DNA of 64,000 nucleotides, taken from positions 3,100,001 through 3,164,000 of the forward strand of contig NZ_CP038498.1 of the NCBI RefSeq assembly GCF_012427845.1. Direction: 5' to 3'. The DNA is from Pectobacterium punjabense. GTDB taxonomy: Bacteria; Pseudomonadota; Gammaproteobacteria; Enterobacterales; Enterobacteriaceae. Under the pieces are notes generated by a model. The model saw only the letters and a program-made list of their open reading frames with translations, had not been told where the DNA came from and searched no databases. A program made the translations under genes and the position numbers. Positions within the stretch are counted from its first letter, which is position 1; each line of letters opens with the position of its first letter. Positions 1 to 9,809 of the stretch are shown here, in pieces.

Positions 1-143
1 TCAATAAACGACGCCGACTCCAATTGCAGTGTGTTGAAATCACATCGCTCACGAATGCTATCCGGTAGATGGATAGTCAGAAAATCCCGTGCGACCGCGA
101 TGTCGCTCAGAAACAGTTTAAAGATCGCATCATGCGATGGCAT
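1..143 (-). CDS. Rpn family recombination-promoting nuclease / putative transposase, N-terminal fragment
   Basis: The minus strand reads an open frame from an ATG at 143 to the window edge, about 47 residues. It begins MPSHDAIFKLFLSDIAVARD and continues with a DFLTIHLP block and a CDFNTLQLESASFI block. This is the typical start of the YhgA-like/Rpn family, PD-(D/E)XK nucleases linked to RecA-independent recombination. The catalytic core lies outside the window, so it cannot be judged intact or broken. The gene is too short here to have been called by length. It lies downstream of cobA on the same strand, separated by about 160 bases, and is probably independent of the nas operon. Confidence 0.75.
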   Translation of the reverse strand, partial: MPSHDAIFKLFLSDIAVARDFLTIHLPDSIRERCDFNTLQLESASFI

Positions 144-306
144 TTCATCCCCTTTCTTGTCAGACACTGGCTAAAACTCAGTGAGGAGGATAAGGGGGAT
201 GCGGTATCAAAACAGAAAACGGCATAGGAAGTGGAAAGCGCCTCGAAGAAAACACGTTTTTCATGTTAAAAACAAGGCGCTAATCGTCGAAAAGAATCTG
301 TTGCCG

Positions 307-1140
307 TCAGGCAGCTTCATGTTTTTCCATCGTCAGCCGCGCGGGAATCGCGTCAACACCCAGTGCCGGATGGCGGCAGAAGCGAACGACGTCACCGACC
401 ACCAGCAGGCTGGGCGACTGTGGTTGATAGCGTGCCAATAATGCCGGTAGGGTTGCCAGCGTCGCGGTCAATAGCCGCTGATCGGGCTGAGTACCGCGTT
501 CGATAATCGCAACGGGCGTCTGCGCGGACAGCCCGTGTTCAATCAGGCGCTGACACAGCCGACTGCTGTGGCTCAACCCCATGTAGAACACCAGCGTTTG
601 CTGGCTGTCCGCCAGCGTCGGCCAGTCCAACTGTGGTTCGCCATCGCGCGAATGCCCCGTCACAAAACGCACCGACTGCGCACAGGCACGGTGAGTTAGC
701 GGTAGTCCTACCGCCGCGGCGCAGCCCGTCGCCGCAGTAATGCCCGGCACCACGTGACAGACAATTCCCGCCTGCTGGGCATAGTCCATTTCTTCGCCAC
801 CACGCCCAAAAATAAACGGATCGCCGCCCTTGAGACGGATCACCCGCTGTCCTGCCTGCGCTAGCTCGACCAACAACTGATTGATTTTTTCCTGCGACAG
901 TCGATGACAGCCGCGCGTTTTGCCGACGTCGATACACAGCGCCTGTTCTGGCACCAGATCCATAATCTCTGCCGACACCAGCCGATCGTAAACCACAACA
1001 TCCGCCTGCTGGATTGCTCGCAGCGCCTTCAGCGTCAGCAGTTCCGCATCCCCCGGACCTGCACCCACCAGCCAGATTTCACCACCGAGTACGGGCTGAC
1101 GCCGCTGCCCCTGTGCCAATATTGATTGTGTTGTCATCAT
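307..1140 (-). CDS. cobA: Uroporphyrinogen-III C-methyltransferase (SUMT), nas operon
   Basis: A 277-residue SUMT enzyme that uses S-adenosylmethionine to methylate uroporphyrinogen III at C2 and C7, giving precorrin-2, the precursor of sirohaem. The family signatures are visible: [19 protein letters not shown] near the N-terminus, [16 protein letters not shown], and the [13 protein letters not shown] block. It is a stand-alone methyltransferase and lacks the CysG dehydrogenase/ferrochelatase part. It is the last gene of the nas operon, 25 bases after nasA by the chosen start, and presumably supplies extra sirohaem for the nitrite reductase. An ATG at 1152 is possible, but GAGGTG four bases before the ATG at 1140 favours the later start. 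Confidence 0.93.
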   Translation of the reverse strand: MMTTQSILAQGQRRQPVLGGEIWLVGAGPGDAELLTLKALRAIQQADVVVYDRLVSAEIMDLVPEQALCIDVGKTRGCHRLSQEKINQLLVELAQAGQRVIRLKGGDPFIFGRGGEEMDYAQQAGIVCHVVPGITAATGCAAAVGLPLTHRACAQSVRFVTGHSRDGEPQLDWPTLADSQQTLVFYMGLSHSSRLCQRLIEHGLSAQTPVAIIERGTQPDQRLLTATLATLPALLARYQPQSPSLLVVGDVVRFCRHPALGVDAIPARLTMEKHEAA

Positions 1141-1165
1141 GTCACACCTCATTACGCCGTGGCGC

Positions 1166-3874
1166 TCAACCTGCTTTTTTCAGTTCATCGACCGTTATTG
1201 GTACATGCTGACTCAATAAGGCCTTCAGTTCGGGGATACAGGAACCACAGTTAGTGCCACATTTCAGCGTGCCGCCTAATGCCGCCACGCTATGGCACCC
1301 TTTACGAATCGCGCCGACGATGATCGCTTCACCGACGCTATAGCAACTGCAAATCGTCGCCCCTTGCGTCACCTGCCCCTGCGGTGCCTGACCCGCCAAC
1401 AGCGCCTGACGCTCATGCGGCAACAGTGGCGGTGTGGCAAACGCCTGACACACCGCATCGCTGTCGATGCGTAGCGTTTGTGCACTGACATAACAGGCCA
1501 GCACGACGCGCCCCTCACGCCAGCCAATCAGGTGAAACACGCCGTTGCCCTGTGCGATCTGGCACTGCATATTTTCCAATCCATAATGCTCAGTTAGCCA
1601 TGCTTGCCAGTCGTCTACCGGCGTGCGGTCGGCAAACAGATACTGCGTCACACCTTCATGGGGCACTTTGCTCCAATAGGTTGCAGGCGGCGGCAGAACA
1701 TCATGCTCTGCGGGTAATGTTAATGGCGCTAAAACCGGTTCATCGGCAAAAAATAGCGTAGCCTGCCAGGCGGTATGCCACGGCTGGATACGCACCCGAC
1801 TGTGTTTACTTTCCGGCTGACCGGAATACGGATCGGTAATCGGGGCAACTAAACTGTCAGCTCGCGCCTGAGCGCTGAACTGCTGATTCCAATGCATCGG
1901 CGCAAACACGCTGCCGCGCGCCTGCCCAACATCAAGGCGCGCCCGCGCCAACATCCAGCCATGAACCGATGACAGACGTACCAAATCGCCTGCCTGAATA
2001 TCATGCGTCTGTGCATCCTGTGGGTGCAGTTCGCAATAAGGTTCGCTGATATGACGCATCAGACGGGCGGCTTTACCGGTACGCGTCATCGTGTGCCACT
2101 GATCGCGGATACGTCCGGTGTTCAGCACCAGCGGATACGCCGCGCTCCACGGGCTTTGCGGCAGCGACGGCGTGACCGCCACCAGACGCGCTTTGCCGTC
2201 GGCATGCCAGAATCGGCCATCGTCACCCAGTCGGGCGCGCCCGTGTGGGTATGTCGCATTCACCGGCCACTGTATCGGCTCCAACTGCTGCCACAGCTCA
2301 TTGCTGAGCGTCGCCAACCCGCTGATATCAAACGCGCGGCTACCGTTATTCTCAAATCCAGACAGCGCCGCATGTTCACGGAAGATCTCTGCGGGATGCT
2401 GATAAGCGAACGCCTCAGCAAATCCCATGCGTTGTGCCACCTGACTCAGCATCCACCAGTCGGCTTTGGCTTCCCCCGGAGCAGGCAGAAAGGCGCGCTG
2501 GCGGGAAAGTCGGCGTTCGGAATTGGTCACCGTGCCGTCTTTTTCCCCCCAGCCTAGCGCGGGGAGTAAGATATCGGCGGTTTCTGCGGTATCGGTATGG
2601 CGCATCACTTCGGAGACGATTACCAGCGGGCAGCGCTCAAGCGCCTGTTTCACGCGGTCGGCATCCGGCATCGATACCACCGGGTTGGTGCCCATAATCC
2701 ACACGGCTTTAATATCGCCGCATTCAACGGCGCGGAACAGATCTACCGCACTCAGTCCGGGCTGCGTCGCGACATTATCGCTCTGCCAGAAACGCCCCAC
2801 GCGCTCGATATCCTGCGGCGTAAAACCCATATGACTGGCAAGTTGATTAGCCAGTCCGCCCACTTCTCGCCCGCCCATGGCATTTGGCTGTCCGGTTATC
2901 GAAAAGGGACCGCTACCGGGTAAACCAATTTTGCCGCTCAGCAGGTGAGCATTGATAATTGCATTGCATTTATCGCTGCCGGAAGACGACTGATTAATCC
3001 CCTGCGAATAGAGCGTCACCACCTTTTCACTTGTGCTGAACAGATGATAGAAACACTCGACATCGGCTTCATCCAACTGACAGAAATCCGCCACCTGCGC
3101 CACGGACCAGGCCTGTGCTGACTGTAATGCCTCCTCCACGCCGGAAAAGCGTTCTACCAATGCGTCGCGATCGAGACGCGAACCTTGTGCAATCCACTGC
3201 AGCAGGCCGTTAAACAGCCCCGCATCGCTGCCGGGCTGGAGCGGTAAATGCAAATCGGCGATATCGCAGGTTGCGGTGCGCCGCGGATCGATCACCACCA
3301 CCTGCATCTGCGGTCGCTGCTGTTTCGCCTGCACCAGCCGCTGATACACTACCGGATGTGCCCAGGCGGTATTCGAGCCCACCAGCACCACGACATCCGC
3401 TTGTTCGATATCTTCATAATTACAGGGAACCGCATCCGCTCCTAATCCGCGCTTGTAGCCAATCACCGCCGACGCCATACACAGGCGTGAGTTGGTATCC
3501 ATATTGGCGACGCCAATAAAGCCCTTCATCAGCTTATTCGCGACGTAATAATCTTCCGTCAACAGTTGGCCTGAACCATAAAACGCTACCGACTGCGGGC
3601 CGTGCTGCTGCATCGTCGCCAGCAGCCGTTCGGCTACCGTATCGAGCGCCCGATCCCAGCTAACACGACGGCCTTCCACGAGCGGCCACAATAGCCGGCC
3701 TTTCAAATCCAGCGTCTCTCCCAGCGCGGAGCCTTTGACGCACAGCCGCCCCAAATTGGCCGGATGTGCCGGATCGCCGCTGATCTTTACCGCACCTTGC
3801 CCGTCGTGTTCTGCCAGCACGCCACAGCCGACGCCACAATACGGGCAGGTTGTCCGACAGACGCGCGCGTTCAT
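1166..3874 (-). CDS. nasA: Assimilatory nitrate reductase catalytic subunit, molybdopterin type
   Basis: A 902-residue cytoplasmic nitrate reductase that reduces nitrate to nitrite. The N-terminus carries the [4Fe-4S] ligand set CPYCGVGC with a later LCVKGSALG cysteine, followed by the bis-MGD molybdopterin oxidoreductase domain ([22 protein letters not shown]) and the dinucleotide-binding domain ([19 protein letters not shown]). The C-terminal 60 residues form a BFD-like [2Fe-2S] domain with CSC and CGTNCGSC, as in Klebsiella NasA and absent from periplasmic NapA. There is no Tat signal, consistent with a cytoplasmic enzyme. Its ATG overlaps the TGA of the upstream nitrite reductase gene (ATGA), implying translational coupling. 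Electrons probably come from the NasC-like module of that protein. Confidence 0.95.
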   Translation of the reverse strand: MNARVCRTTCPYCGVGCGVLAEHDGQGAVKISGDPAHPANLGRLCVKGSALGETLDLKGRLLWPLVEGRRVSWDRALDTVAERLLATMQQHGPQSVAFYGSGQLLTEDYYVANKLMKGFIGVANMDTNSRLCMASAVIGYKRGLGADAVPCNYEDIEQADVVVLVGSNTAWAHPVVYQRLVQAKQQRPQMQVVVIDPRRTATCDIADLHLPLQPGSDAGLFNGLLQWIAQGSRLDRDALVERFSGVEEALQSAQAWSVAQVADFCQLDEADVECFYHLFSTSEKVVTLYSQGINQSSSGSDKCNAIINAHLLSGKIGLPGSGPFSITGQPNAMGGREVGGLANQLASHMGFTPQDIERVGRFWQSDNVATQPGLSAVDLFRAVECGDIKAVWIMGTNPVVSMPDADRVKQALERCPLVIVSEVMRHTDTAETADILLPALGWGEKDGTVTNSERRLSRQRAFLPAPGEAKADWWMLSQVAQRMGFAEAFAYQHPAEIFREHAALSGFENNGSRAFDISGLATLSNELWQQLEPIQWPVNATYPHGRARLGDDGRFWHADGKARLVAVTPSLPQSPWSAAYPLVLNTGRIRDQWHTMTRTGKAARLMRHISEPYCELHPQDAQTHDIQAGDLVRLSSVHGWMLARARLDVGQARGSVFAPMHWNQQFSAQARADSLVAPITDPYSGQPESKHSRVRIQPWHTAWQATLFFADEPVLAPLTLPAEHDVLPPPATYWSKVPHEGVTQYLFADRTPVDDWQAWLTEHYGLENMQCQIAQGNGVFHLIGWREGRVVLACYVSAQTLRIDSDAVCQAFATPPLLPHERQALLAGQAPQGQVTQGATICSCYSVGEAIIVGAIRKGCHSVAALGGTLKCGTNCGSCIPELKALLSQHVPITVDELKKAG

Positions 3875-6800
3875 GATGCTTTCGCCATATCATGGTCTGT
3901 CAGACCAACGCTTTCCGGCACGGCCAGCGGTTGACGGCACACCCAGATTTCGTCGTCTTCTACGCGCACCGGCCAGGCGCGAACGTACAGCGCACTGTCA
4001 TCCGTGCTGACGCCATCTCGCAGCTTGAAGCGTTTTTTGTACAGCGGAGAAATCACCACTGGTTCGCCCGCCACGTCACCGATCAACCCACGCGACAGCA
4101 CATTCGCCCCGCTGCCCGGTTCGTGGTTTTCCAACGCGTACACCTGCTGCTCACTGCCCGGCAGGTGGAATAGCGCAATCTGTTGCTGTCCGAGGCGTGC
4201 CGCCATTCCGGCATGACGTGGAATGTCACCCAACGTTGCGACCTGTACCCACTCTGCTTCATGCACGGCGGGTTTGAGCGCGACCGGTTCTGGCGATATC
4301 GCTTTCTCATGCTCCTGCGCCGGACGGATCTGCCCGCGTTCTGGCACCATCACCACTGCTTCATCCGGGCTATCGCTGTTCAGGAAACCACGGAACAACG
4401 CCAGACGTTCCGGGCTTTCCAGCGTGGTTTGCCATTCGCACTGGTAGGCCTCCACCACGCGTTGCATCTCTTTATCTAACTCTTCGCCGATATTCAGACT
4501 GTCTTCCAGGATCACCTGGCGCAGATAGTCGATGCCACCTTCCAGATTATCCATCCAGGTGCTGGTACGCTGGAGACGATCGCCGGTACGGATATAGAAC
4601 ATCAACACCCGATCGATGGTGCGCAACAAGGTTTCGGTATCGAGATCGCTGGCAAAAAGATCCGCATGGCGCGGCTTCATGCCGCCGTTGCCGCACACAT
4701 AGAGATTCCAGCCTTTGTCCGTGGCAATCACGCCGATATCTTTACTTTGTGCCTCCGCACATTCGCGGGTACAGCCAGACACCGCCATTTTGATCTTATG
4801 CGGTGAACGCAGTCCCTTGTAGCGGTGCTCCAACTGAATCGCCAGCCCGGTGGAATCCTGCACGCCATAGCGGCACCAGGTCGATCCCACGCAGGATTTC
4901 ACAGTACGCAGCGATTTACCGTAGGCATGACCCGTTTCAAACCCAGCATCGATCAGTTCACGCCAGATCGCCGGAAGCTGCTCCAATCGCGCACCGAATA
5001 AGTCCACCCGCTGACCACCGGTGATCTTGGTATACAGGTTATAGCGCTGTGCCACCTGACCGATGGCGATCAGCCCTGCCGGTGTGATCTCCCCCGCCGG
5101 AACGCGCGGCACCACAGAATAGGTGCCATCTTTTTGGATATTGGCAAAGAAACGATCGTTGGTATCCTGCAACGGCAGGTGTTGTGGTTGCAGCAAATAG
5201 TCATTCCAGCAGGAGGCCAGCATCGACCCCACCAGCGGCTTACAGACTTCACAACCTAAACCATGACCGTAACGCTCAAGCAGGCTGTCAAACGAGCGGA
5301 TTTCATGCACGCGGATCAGGTGATACAGCTCCTGACGCGAATAGGCAAAATGCTCGCAAATATCTTTCTTCACTTCGACGCCCAGTTGCGTCAGTTCGTA
5401 CTCCATCACCTGTTTAAGCAATGGCACACAACCGCCGCAGCCCGTCCCCGCCTTGGTACAGGTTTTCAGCGCACCCAGTTCGCCGCAGCCGCCCGCTACC
5501 GCAGCGGAGATGTCACCTTTGCTGACGTTGTGGCAGGAACAGATCTGTGCGCTGGCAGGTAAAGCCGCCACGCCCAGCCCTTTCGGTGCATCGCCAGAAC
5601 GCGCCGGTAAAATCAGCCCTTCTGGCTGTGCAGGCAACGGCATATCGTTGAGCATCATTTGCAGCAGCGTACTGTAATCACTGCTGTCGCCAATCAGTAC
5701 CGCCCCCAGTAAATGCTTACCGTCGGCAGATACCACGATTTTCTTGTAGACCTCGTTCGGGCCATCCGTCCACTGGTAGCTTTGGCTTCCCGCCGTGCGC
5801 CCGTGCGCATCACCAATCGACGCGACTTCCACGCCCAGCAGCTTCAATTTGGTACTCATGTCTGCACCGGTAAATGGCGTATCGCGCTGCGCCAAGGTGT
5901 CCGCCACGCTGCGCGCCATCTGGTAGCCCGGTGCCACCAGACCGAAAATCTGGCCTTTCCACAGCGCACATTCGCCGATGGCGAAAATCGCGTCGTCTGA
6001 GGTCTGGCAATGGTCATCAATCACAATGCCACCGCGCGGCCCTTTCTCTAAATCACAGCTATCCGCCAATTTGTCACGCGGACGAATGCCGGCGGAAAAC
6101 AGTACCAGATCGGTTTCCAACACGCTGCCGTCAGCAAAGCAGAGGCGATGCAATGCCTGTTCGCCGTCGGTGATTTCACGTGTTTCTTTGCTGACATGAA
6201 TCTGTACACCTAGCGCCTCGATCTTGCGACGCAGCATTGCTGCACCGCCGTCATCCAACTGTACCGCCATCAGGCGCGGTGCAAACTCCACCACATGGGT
6301 GTCCAGCCCCAGCTGACGCAGGGCGTTGGCCGCTTCCAGCCCCAGCAAACCGCCACCAATCACCACACCGGATTTAGCCTTTTTCGCCTGTGCGGCAATC
6401 GCATCCAGATCGTCCAACGTGCGATAAACCAGACAGCCGGGGCGCGTATTGCCGGGAATCGGTGGAACAAACGCGTAGGACCCTGTCGCCAACACCAGTT
6501 TGTCGTAGGCGATTTCTCTGCCCTGTGCATCACATACGCACTGACGTTCCCGATCGATCGCGACGATCTCGCTGGCGCTGCGCAGCTCAATACCGCTCTC
6601 GACAAAAAAGCCCTCTTTTACCAGCGACAGTGAGGCGGCGCTGCGCCCGGAAAAATACTCAGAGAGATGAACGCGATCGTAGGCTTCATGGCGCTCTTCG
6701 CCAAATACCACGATGTGGTAATGCTGATGCAGATCACGTTCAACCAGTTGTTCAAGAAAATAGTGGCCGACCATACCGTGGCCAACGACCACTAAAATAG

Positions 6801-8061
6801 GTTTGCTCATGACAGGAATCCTTACAGCTTCAGGCTGTGAGTCAGAATCAGGGGAAGAAAGGCCGAAAAGCAGCGCGGCAGGCGGTATCATCTCGCCTTC
6901 AGTGGTGCTCTCCATCGCGGCCAGCAAACGCGGGCTGTCGTCGGTGTCGCCATATAGCAAGACACCGCTCAGCCGACCGTCGCGCAGGAGCAGACGGCGA
7001 TAGTGCTGCGTCTGCGGATCAAACGTGGTGTACACCTCATCATTCGGCGCCACGTTAATATCGCCACCGCTGACCACACCAATTCCTGTGACTTTCAGCC
7101 GCGTCGTCGCCTGTTCACGCTGATAGTCTTGCGGGGCATGTCCAGCAAGGCGCTGTGCCACCAGCGTGGCATGAGCGAAACACGGGGCAACCAGCCCGAC
7201 GATTTCGCCATTGAGTTCGCAGCATTCTCCAATCGCGCTGATATACGGGTCGGCGGTTTGCAACTGTCCGTCTACCAAGACGCCACGATTACAGGGCAAG
7301 CCACACTCGCGCGCCAGTTGGCTGGCAGGGATCACGCCAGCGGTTACTACCACCAGACCGGCGGGGATCGTGCGGCCATCCGCCAATGCGACAGCCGTCA
7401 CGCCGTGTTCATCACCGTGCAGCGCCGCAACCTGTACATCCGTCATACAGGTAATGCCGCGCGCGCGCAGACTGTCGCACAACAGGTCGCTCGCCGTGGC
7501 GTCCAGTTGACGCTCCATCAGAACCGGAACGCGATGCAGCAAGGTGACGTCAGCCCCGCGCAGTTGCAGCGCCGCGGCGGCTTCAATGCCGAGCAAACCG
7601 CCGCCGATCACCACCGCAGGAACGGACTGAGCAATCGTCGCTAACATCAGTTCAACATCATCCAGCGTGCGGAAACCGCATACGCCAGCCAAATCGATAC
7701 CGGGCATCGGCGGCATAAACGGCGTAGAGCCTGTCGCCAGCACCAGATGATCGTAATGCATCTGCCGTTGCGTCGTTGTCACCTCACGCGCTTGACGATC
7801 GATATGGGTGACCCGTTCACCCAACAGATAACTCACCGGCAGCGCCGCATCATCGTCGATAGCCGCAGGCGTCAGCAACGTATCCGTAAACGCTTTTTCG
7901 CCGCTCAACACGGGCGACAACAGGATGCGGTTATAGCTGACGCGCGGCTCATCACCAATCACGGTGATTCGATAGCGCGTCGCGGCCAGTTGCCGCAGTA
8001 CATCGACGAATCGAGCGCTCGCCATCCCGTTACCAATCACTATCAGATGCGGTTTCATCAT
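3871..8061 (-). CDS. nirB: Fused NasC-like electron-transfer module + NirB + NirD, assimilatory nitrite reductase
   Basis: A 1396-residue protein. Residues 1 to about 417 form a complete FAD/NAD(P)H oxidoreductase of the NasC/rubredoxin-reductase type (VIGNGMASARFVD, LVLATGSTPF, VVIGGGLLGIEAA). A second start, MSKPILVVVGHGMVGH, opens a full NirB: another FAD/NADH domain, two BFD-like iron-sulphur segments (CSC..CGGC and CEHF..CEVC), and the sirohaem/[4Fe-4S] site (CVGSTWC and SGCTREC). The last 105 residues are a NirD-like Rieske fold without the Cys/His ligands. It reduces nitrite to ammonia with NADH, and the first module probably feeds NasA. The start at 8061 leaves 16 bases after nasD and follows GCGAGG. 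An earlier ATG at 8190 would overlap nasD. Whether the NasC and NasB parts are one polypeptide or two is open (see internal site at 6810). Confidence 0.9.
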   Translation of the reverse strand: MMKPHLIVIGNGMASARFVDVLRQLAATRYRITVIGDEPRVSYNRILLSPVLSGEKAFTDTLLTPAAIDDDAALPVSYLLGERVTHIDRQAREVTTTQRQMHYDHLVLATGSTPFMPPMPGIDLAGVCGFRTLDDVELMLATIAQSVPAVVIGGGLLGIEAAAALQLRGADVTLLHRVPVLMERQLDATASDLLCDSLRARGITCMTDVQVAALHGDEHGVTAVALADGRTIPAGLVVVTAGVIPASQLARECGLPCNRGVLVDGQLQTADPYISAIGECCELNGEIVGLVAPCFAHATLVAQRLAGHAPQDYQREQATTRLKVTGIGVVSGGDINVAPNDEVYTTFDPQTQHYRRLLLRDGRLSGVLLYGDTDDSPRLLAAMESTTEGEMIPPAALLFGLSSPDSDSQPEAVRIPVMSKPILVVVGHGMVGHYFLEQLVERDLHQHYHIVVFGEERHEAYDRVHLSEYFSGRSAASLSLVKEGFFVESGIELRSASEIVAIDRERQCVCDAQGREIAYDKLVLATGSYAFVPPIPGNTRPGCLVYRTLDDLDAIAAQAKKAKSGVVIGGGLLGLEAANALRQLGLDTHVVEFAPRLMAVQLDDGGAAMLRRKIEALGVQIHVSKETREITDGEQALHRLCFADGSVLETDLVLFSAGIRPRDKLADSCDLEKGPRGGIVIDDHCQTSDDAIFAIGECALWKGQIFGLVAPGYQMARSVADTLAQRDTPFTGADMSTKLKLLGVEVASIGDAHGRTAGSQSYQWTDGPNEVYKKIVVSADGKHLLGAVLIGDSSDYSTLLQMMLNDMPLPAQPEGLILPARSGDAPKGLGVAALPASAQICSCHNVSKGDISAAVAGGCGELGALKTCTKAGTGCGGCVPLLKQVMEYELTQLGVEVKKDICEHFAYSRQELYHLIRVHEIRSFDSLLERYGHGLGCEVCKPLVGSMLASCWNDYLLQPQHLPLQDTNDRFFANIQKDGTYSVVPRVPAGEITPAGLIAIGQVAQRYNLYTKITGGQRVDLFGARLEQLPAIWRELIDAGFETGHAYGKSLRTVKSCVGSTWCRYGVQDSTGLAIQLEHRYKGLRSPHKIKMAVSGCTRECAEAQSKDIGVIATDKGWNLYVCGNGGMKPRHADLFASDLDTETLLRTIDRVLMFYIRTGDRLQRTSTWMDNLEGGIDYLRQVILEDSLNIGEELDKEMQRVVEAYQCEWQTTLESPERLALFRGFLNSDSPDEAVVMVPERGQIRPAQEHEKAISPEPVALKPAVHEAEWVQVATLGDIPRHAGMAARLGQQQIALFHLPGSEQQVYALENHEPGSGANVLSRGLIGDVAGEPVVISPLYKKRFKLRDGVSTDDSALYVRAWPVRVEDDEIWVCRQPLAVPESVGLTDHDMAKAS
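6808..6823 (-). promoter_or_regulatory. Internal ribosome-binding site and ATG at the NasC/NirB junction
   Basis: AAGGA lies at 6819-6823 (minus strand), eight bases before an in-frame ATG at 6810 that begins MSKPILVVVGHGMVGH, exactly where a free-standing NirB would start. A TAA at 6822-6824 sits in the +1 frame just before it. This looks like the remains of a separate gene start and could still give an independent 979-residue NirB-NirD product. Confidence 0.7.
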
Positions 8062-8077
8062 CGTTCTGGCCTCGCTC

Positions 8078-8872
8078 TCAGGCTGCTTTAGGCTGTTTTT
8101 CATATAAGAAATGCAGCACCTGCTGACGGTAATGGTGATAGCGCGGATCGTCAGCCAGCGCGACGCGTGAACGCGGACGCTCCAGCTCAACCGTCATGAT
8201 CTCACCCACCGTCGCCGCCGGACCGTTGGTCATCATTAGCACACGATCCGACAGCAGCACCGCTTCATCTACATCGTGCGTAATCAGCACAATCGTGGTC
8301 TGCAAGCGTTGCTGAATCTCCATCACCGCGTCCTGAAGATGCGCACGGGTCAGCGCATCCAGTGCACCGAACGGTTCATCCATCAGCAACACTTTCGGCT
8401 TCATTGCCAATGCACGGGCGATGCCGACACGCTGTTTCATCCCGCCGGAAATCTCATTAGGCCGTTTGTTCAGCGCATGCCCCATGTGTACCAGTTCCAG
8501 ATTGTGGGTAATCCATTCGTGCATCTCGTGCTTGTTCATCTGCCCACGAAACACCTGCCGTACCGCCAGCGCGACGTTTTCGTAGGTAGTCAGCCACGGC
8601 AGCAGTGAGTGGTTCTGAAAAACCACACCACGCTCTGGCCCCGGTCCGTCAATTTCACGGTTGTCACACAACAGGCCGCCGCTGCTCGGCAGCGTCAGAC
8701 CGGCGATCAGGTTCAATAGCGTGGATTTTCCGCAGCCGGAGTGGCCGATCAGGCTGATCGTTTCTCCGGTGTGAATATCAAAACTCACTTGATCCAGCGC
8801 CAGAAATTCACCGCTGGCGGTATTGAAACGCTGGCTCACCTTTTGCACTTGAATAATCGGTGTTGTACGCAT
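8078..8872 (-). CDS. nasD: Nitrate ABC transporter ATP-binding protein
   Basis: A 264-residue ABC ATPase that energises nitrate import. Walker A (GHSGCGKST), the signature ISGGMKQRVGIARAL, Walker B (VLLMDEPFGALD) and the H-loop (ITHDVDEAV) are all present in order. It belongs to the NrtCD/SsuB/TauB subfamily and lacks the extra NrtA-like domain of cyanobacterial NrtC. The open frame extends to 8956, but AAGGAG six bases before the ATG at 8872 fixes the start; the longer frame would run into nasE. It sits between the permease and the nitrite reductase in the nas operon. Confidence 0.93.
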   Translation of the reverse strand: MRTTPIIQVQKVSQRFNTASGEFLALDQVSFDIHTGETISLIGHSGCGKSTLLNLIAGLTLPSSGGLLCDNREIDGPGPERGVVFQNHSLLPWLTTYENVALAVRQVFRGQMNKHEMHEWITHNLELVHMGHALNKRPNEISGGMKQRVGIARALAMKPKVLLMDEPFGALDALTRAHLQDAVMEIQQRLQTTIVLITHDVDEAVLLSDRVLMMTNGPAATVGEIMTVELERPRSRVALADDPRYHHYRQQVLHFLYEKQPKAA

Positions 8873-8882
8873 CGTCTGCTCC

Positions 8883-9800
8883 TTAGCGGTTGTCATAGCT
8901 GAAACGGTTAGCAATCCACACCAGCCCCTGCTCAAGCAGCAGACCGATAACGCCAATCACCACGATGGCGATGATGATGTTTTCTACATTCAGGTTGTTC
9001 CATTCGTTCCAAATCCAGAAGCCGATACCCACGCCGCCGGTCAGCATTTCTGCCGCCACAATCACCAGCCAGGCGACGCCAATCGACAGGCGCACGCCGG
9101 TCAATACGTTAGGCAGCACCGCCGGCAGCAGAATTTTGCGCATGATGGTGAATTCGGAGAGCTTCAGGACGCGTGCTACGTTCAGGTAGTCCTGCGGGAT
9201 ACGGCGCACGCCTTCGGCGGTATTGAGGATCATCGGCCAAATGGAGCAGATAAAAATGGTCCAACTGGATGCCGGTTCAGCACGCTGGAACAGCAGCAGG
9301 CCAATCGGCAGCCACGCTAGCGGACTGACTGGGCGCAGCAGCGAAATGATCGGGTTGAGCATGTTAGCCAGAAAGGTAAAACGGCCAATCAGGAAGCCCG
9401 CGGGAATACCCACCAGCGCCGCCAGCCCGAAGCCGATACCCACACGTTGCAGCGAGGCCAATACGTTCCAGCCAATGCCTTGATCGTTCGGCCCTGCGAT
9501 ATAAAACGGATCGGCAAAGAGGCTGAGCGCCGCAAGCCAGGTCGTCCACGGTGTTGGAAAGTTTTCGCTGTTGAGCGCGGCAATCTGCCAGACGGCAACC
9601 AGCAGCCCTAGCCCCAATACGGCAGGGAAAAGCTGCTGAAACAGCTTACGCAGCAGCGGTCGGTAGGCAAAAGCGGGAACCGTCGGCGATTTCTCAGGCG
9701 TCGCCGGTTTGGTTGGCAGAGGCGTAACCTCGGCGCTGTGTACGGTTTCGGGGGCGTTATCCGCGGTAATTGGAATGACCTGGGCCTGGTTTTTCATCAT
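8883..9800 (-). CDS. nasE: Nitrate ABC transporter permease
   Basis: A 305-residue inner-membrane permease of the NrtB/SsuC type. After about 60 hydrophilic residues come six or so hydrophobic segments and the EAA loop that docks the ATPase (EGVRRIPQDYLNVARVLKLS followed by PAVLPNVLTGVRLSIG). It passes nitrate delivered by NasF to the cytoplasm. The start at 9800 follows GTGAGG by three bases; ATG codons at 9809 and 9797 are alternatives. It ends ten bases before nasD and begins nine bases after nasF, so the three transporter genes are one transcription unit. Confidence 0.92.
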   Translation of the reverse strand: MMKNQAQVIPITADNAPETVHSAEVTPLPTKPATPEKSPTVPAFAYRPLLRKLFQQLFPAVLGLGLLVAVWQIAALNSENFPTPWTTWLAALSLFADPFYIAGPNDQGIGWNVLASLQRVGIGFGLAALVGIPAGFLIGRFTFLANMLNPIISLLRPVSPLAWLPIGLLLFQRAEPASSWTIFICSIWPMILNTAEGVRRIPQDYLNVARVLKLSEFTIMRKILLPAVLPNVLTGVRLSIGVAWLVIVAAEMLTGGVGIGFWIWNEWNNLNVENIIIAIVVIGVIGLLLEQGLVWIANRFSYDNR

Positions 9801-9809
9801 TAACCTCAC

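Noticed and set aside
7003..7644. 213-codon plus-strand frame inside the nitrite reductase gene
   Set aside because: Antisense to a clearly conserved FAD domain; no start signal or recognisable domain.
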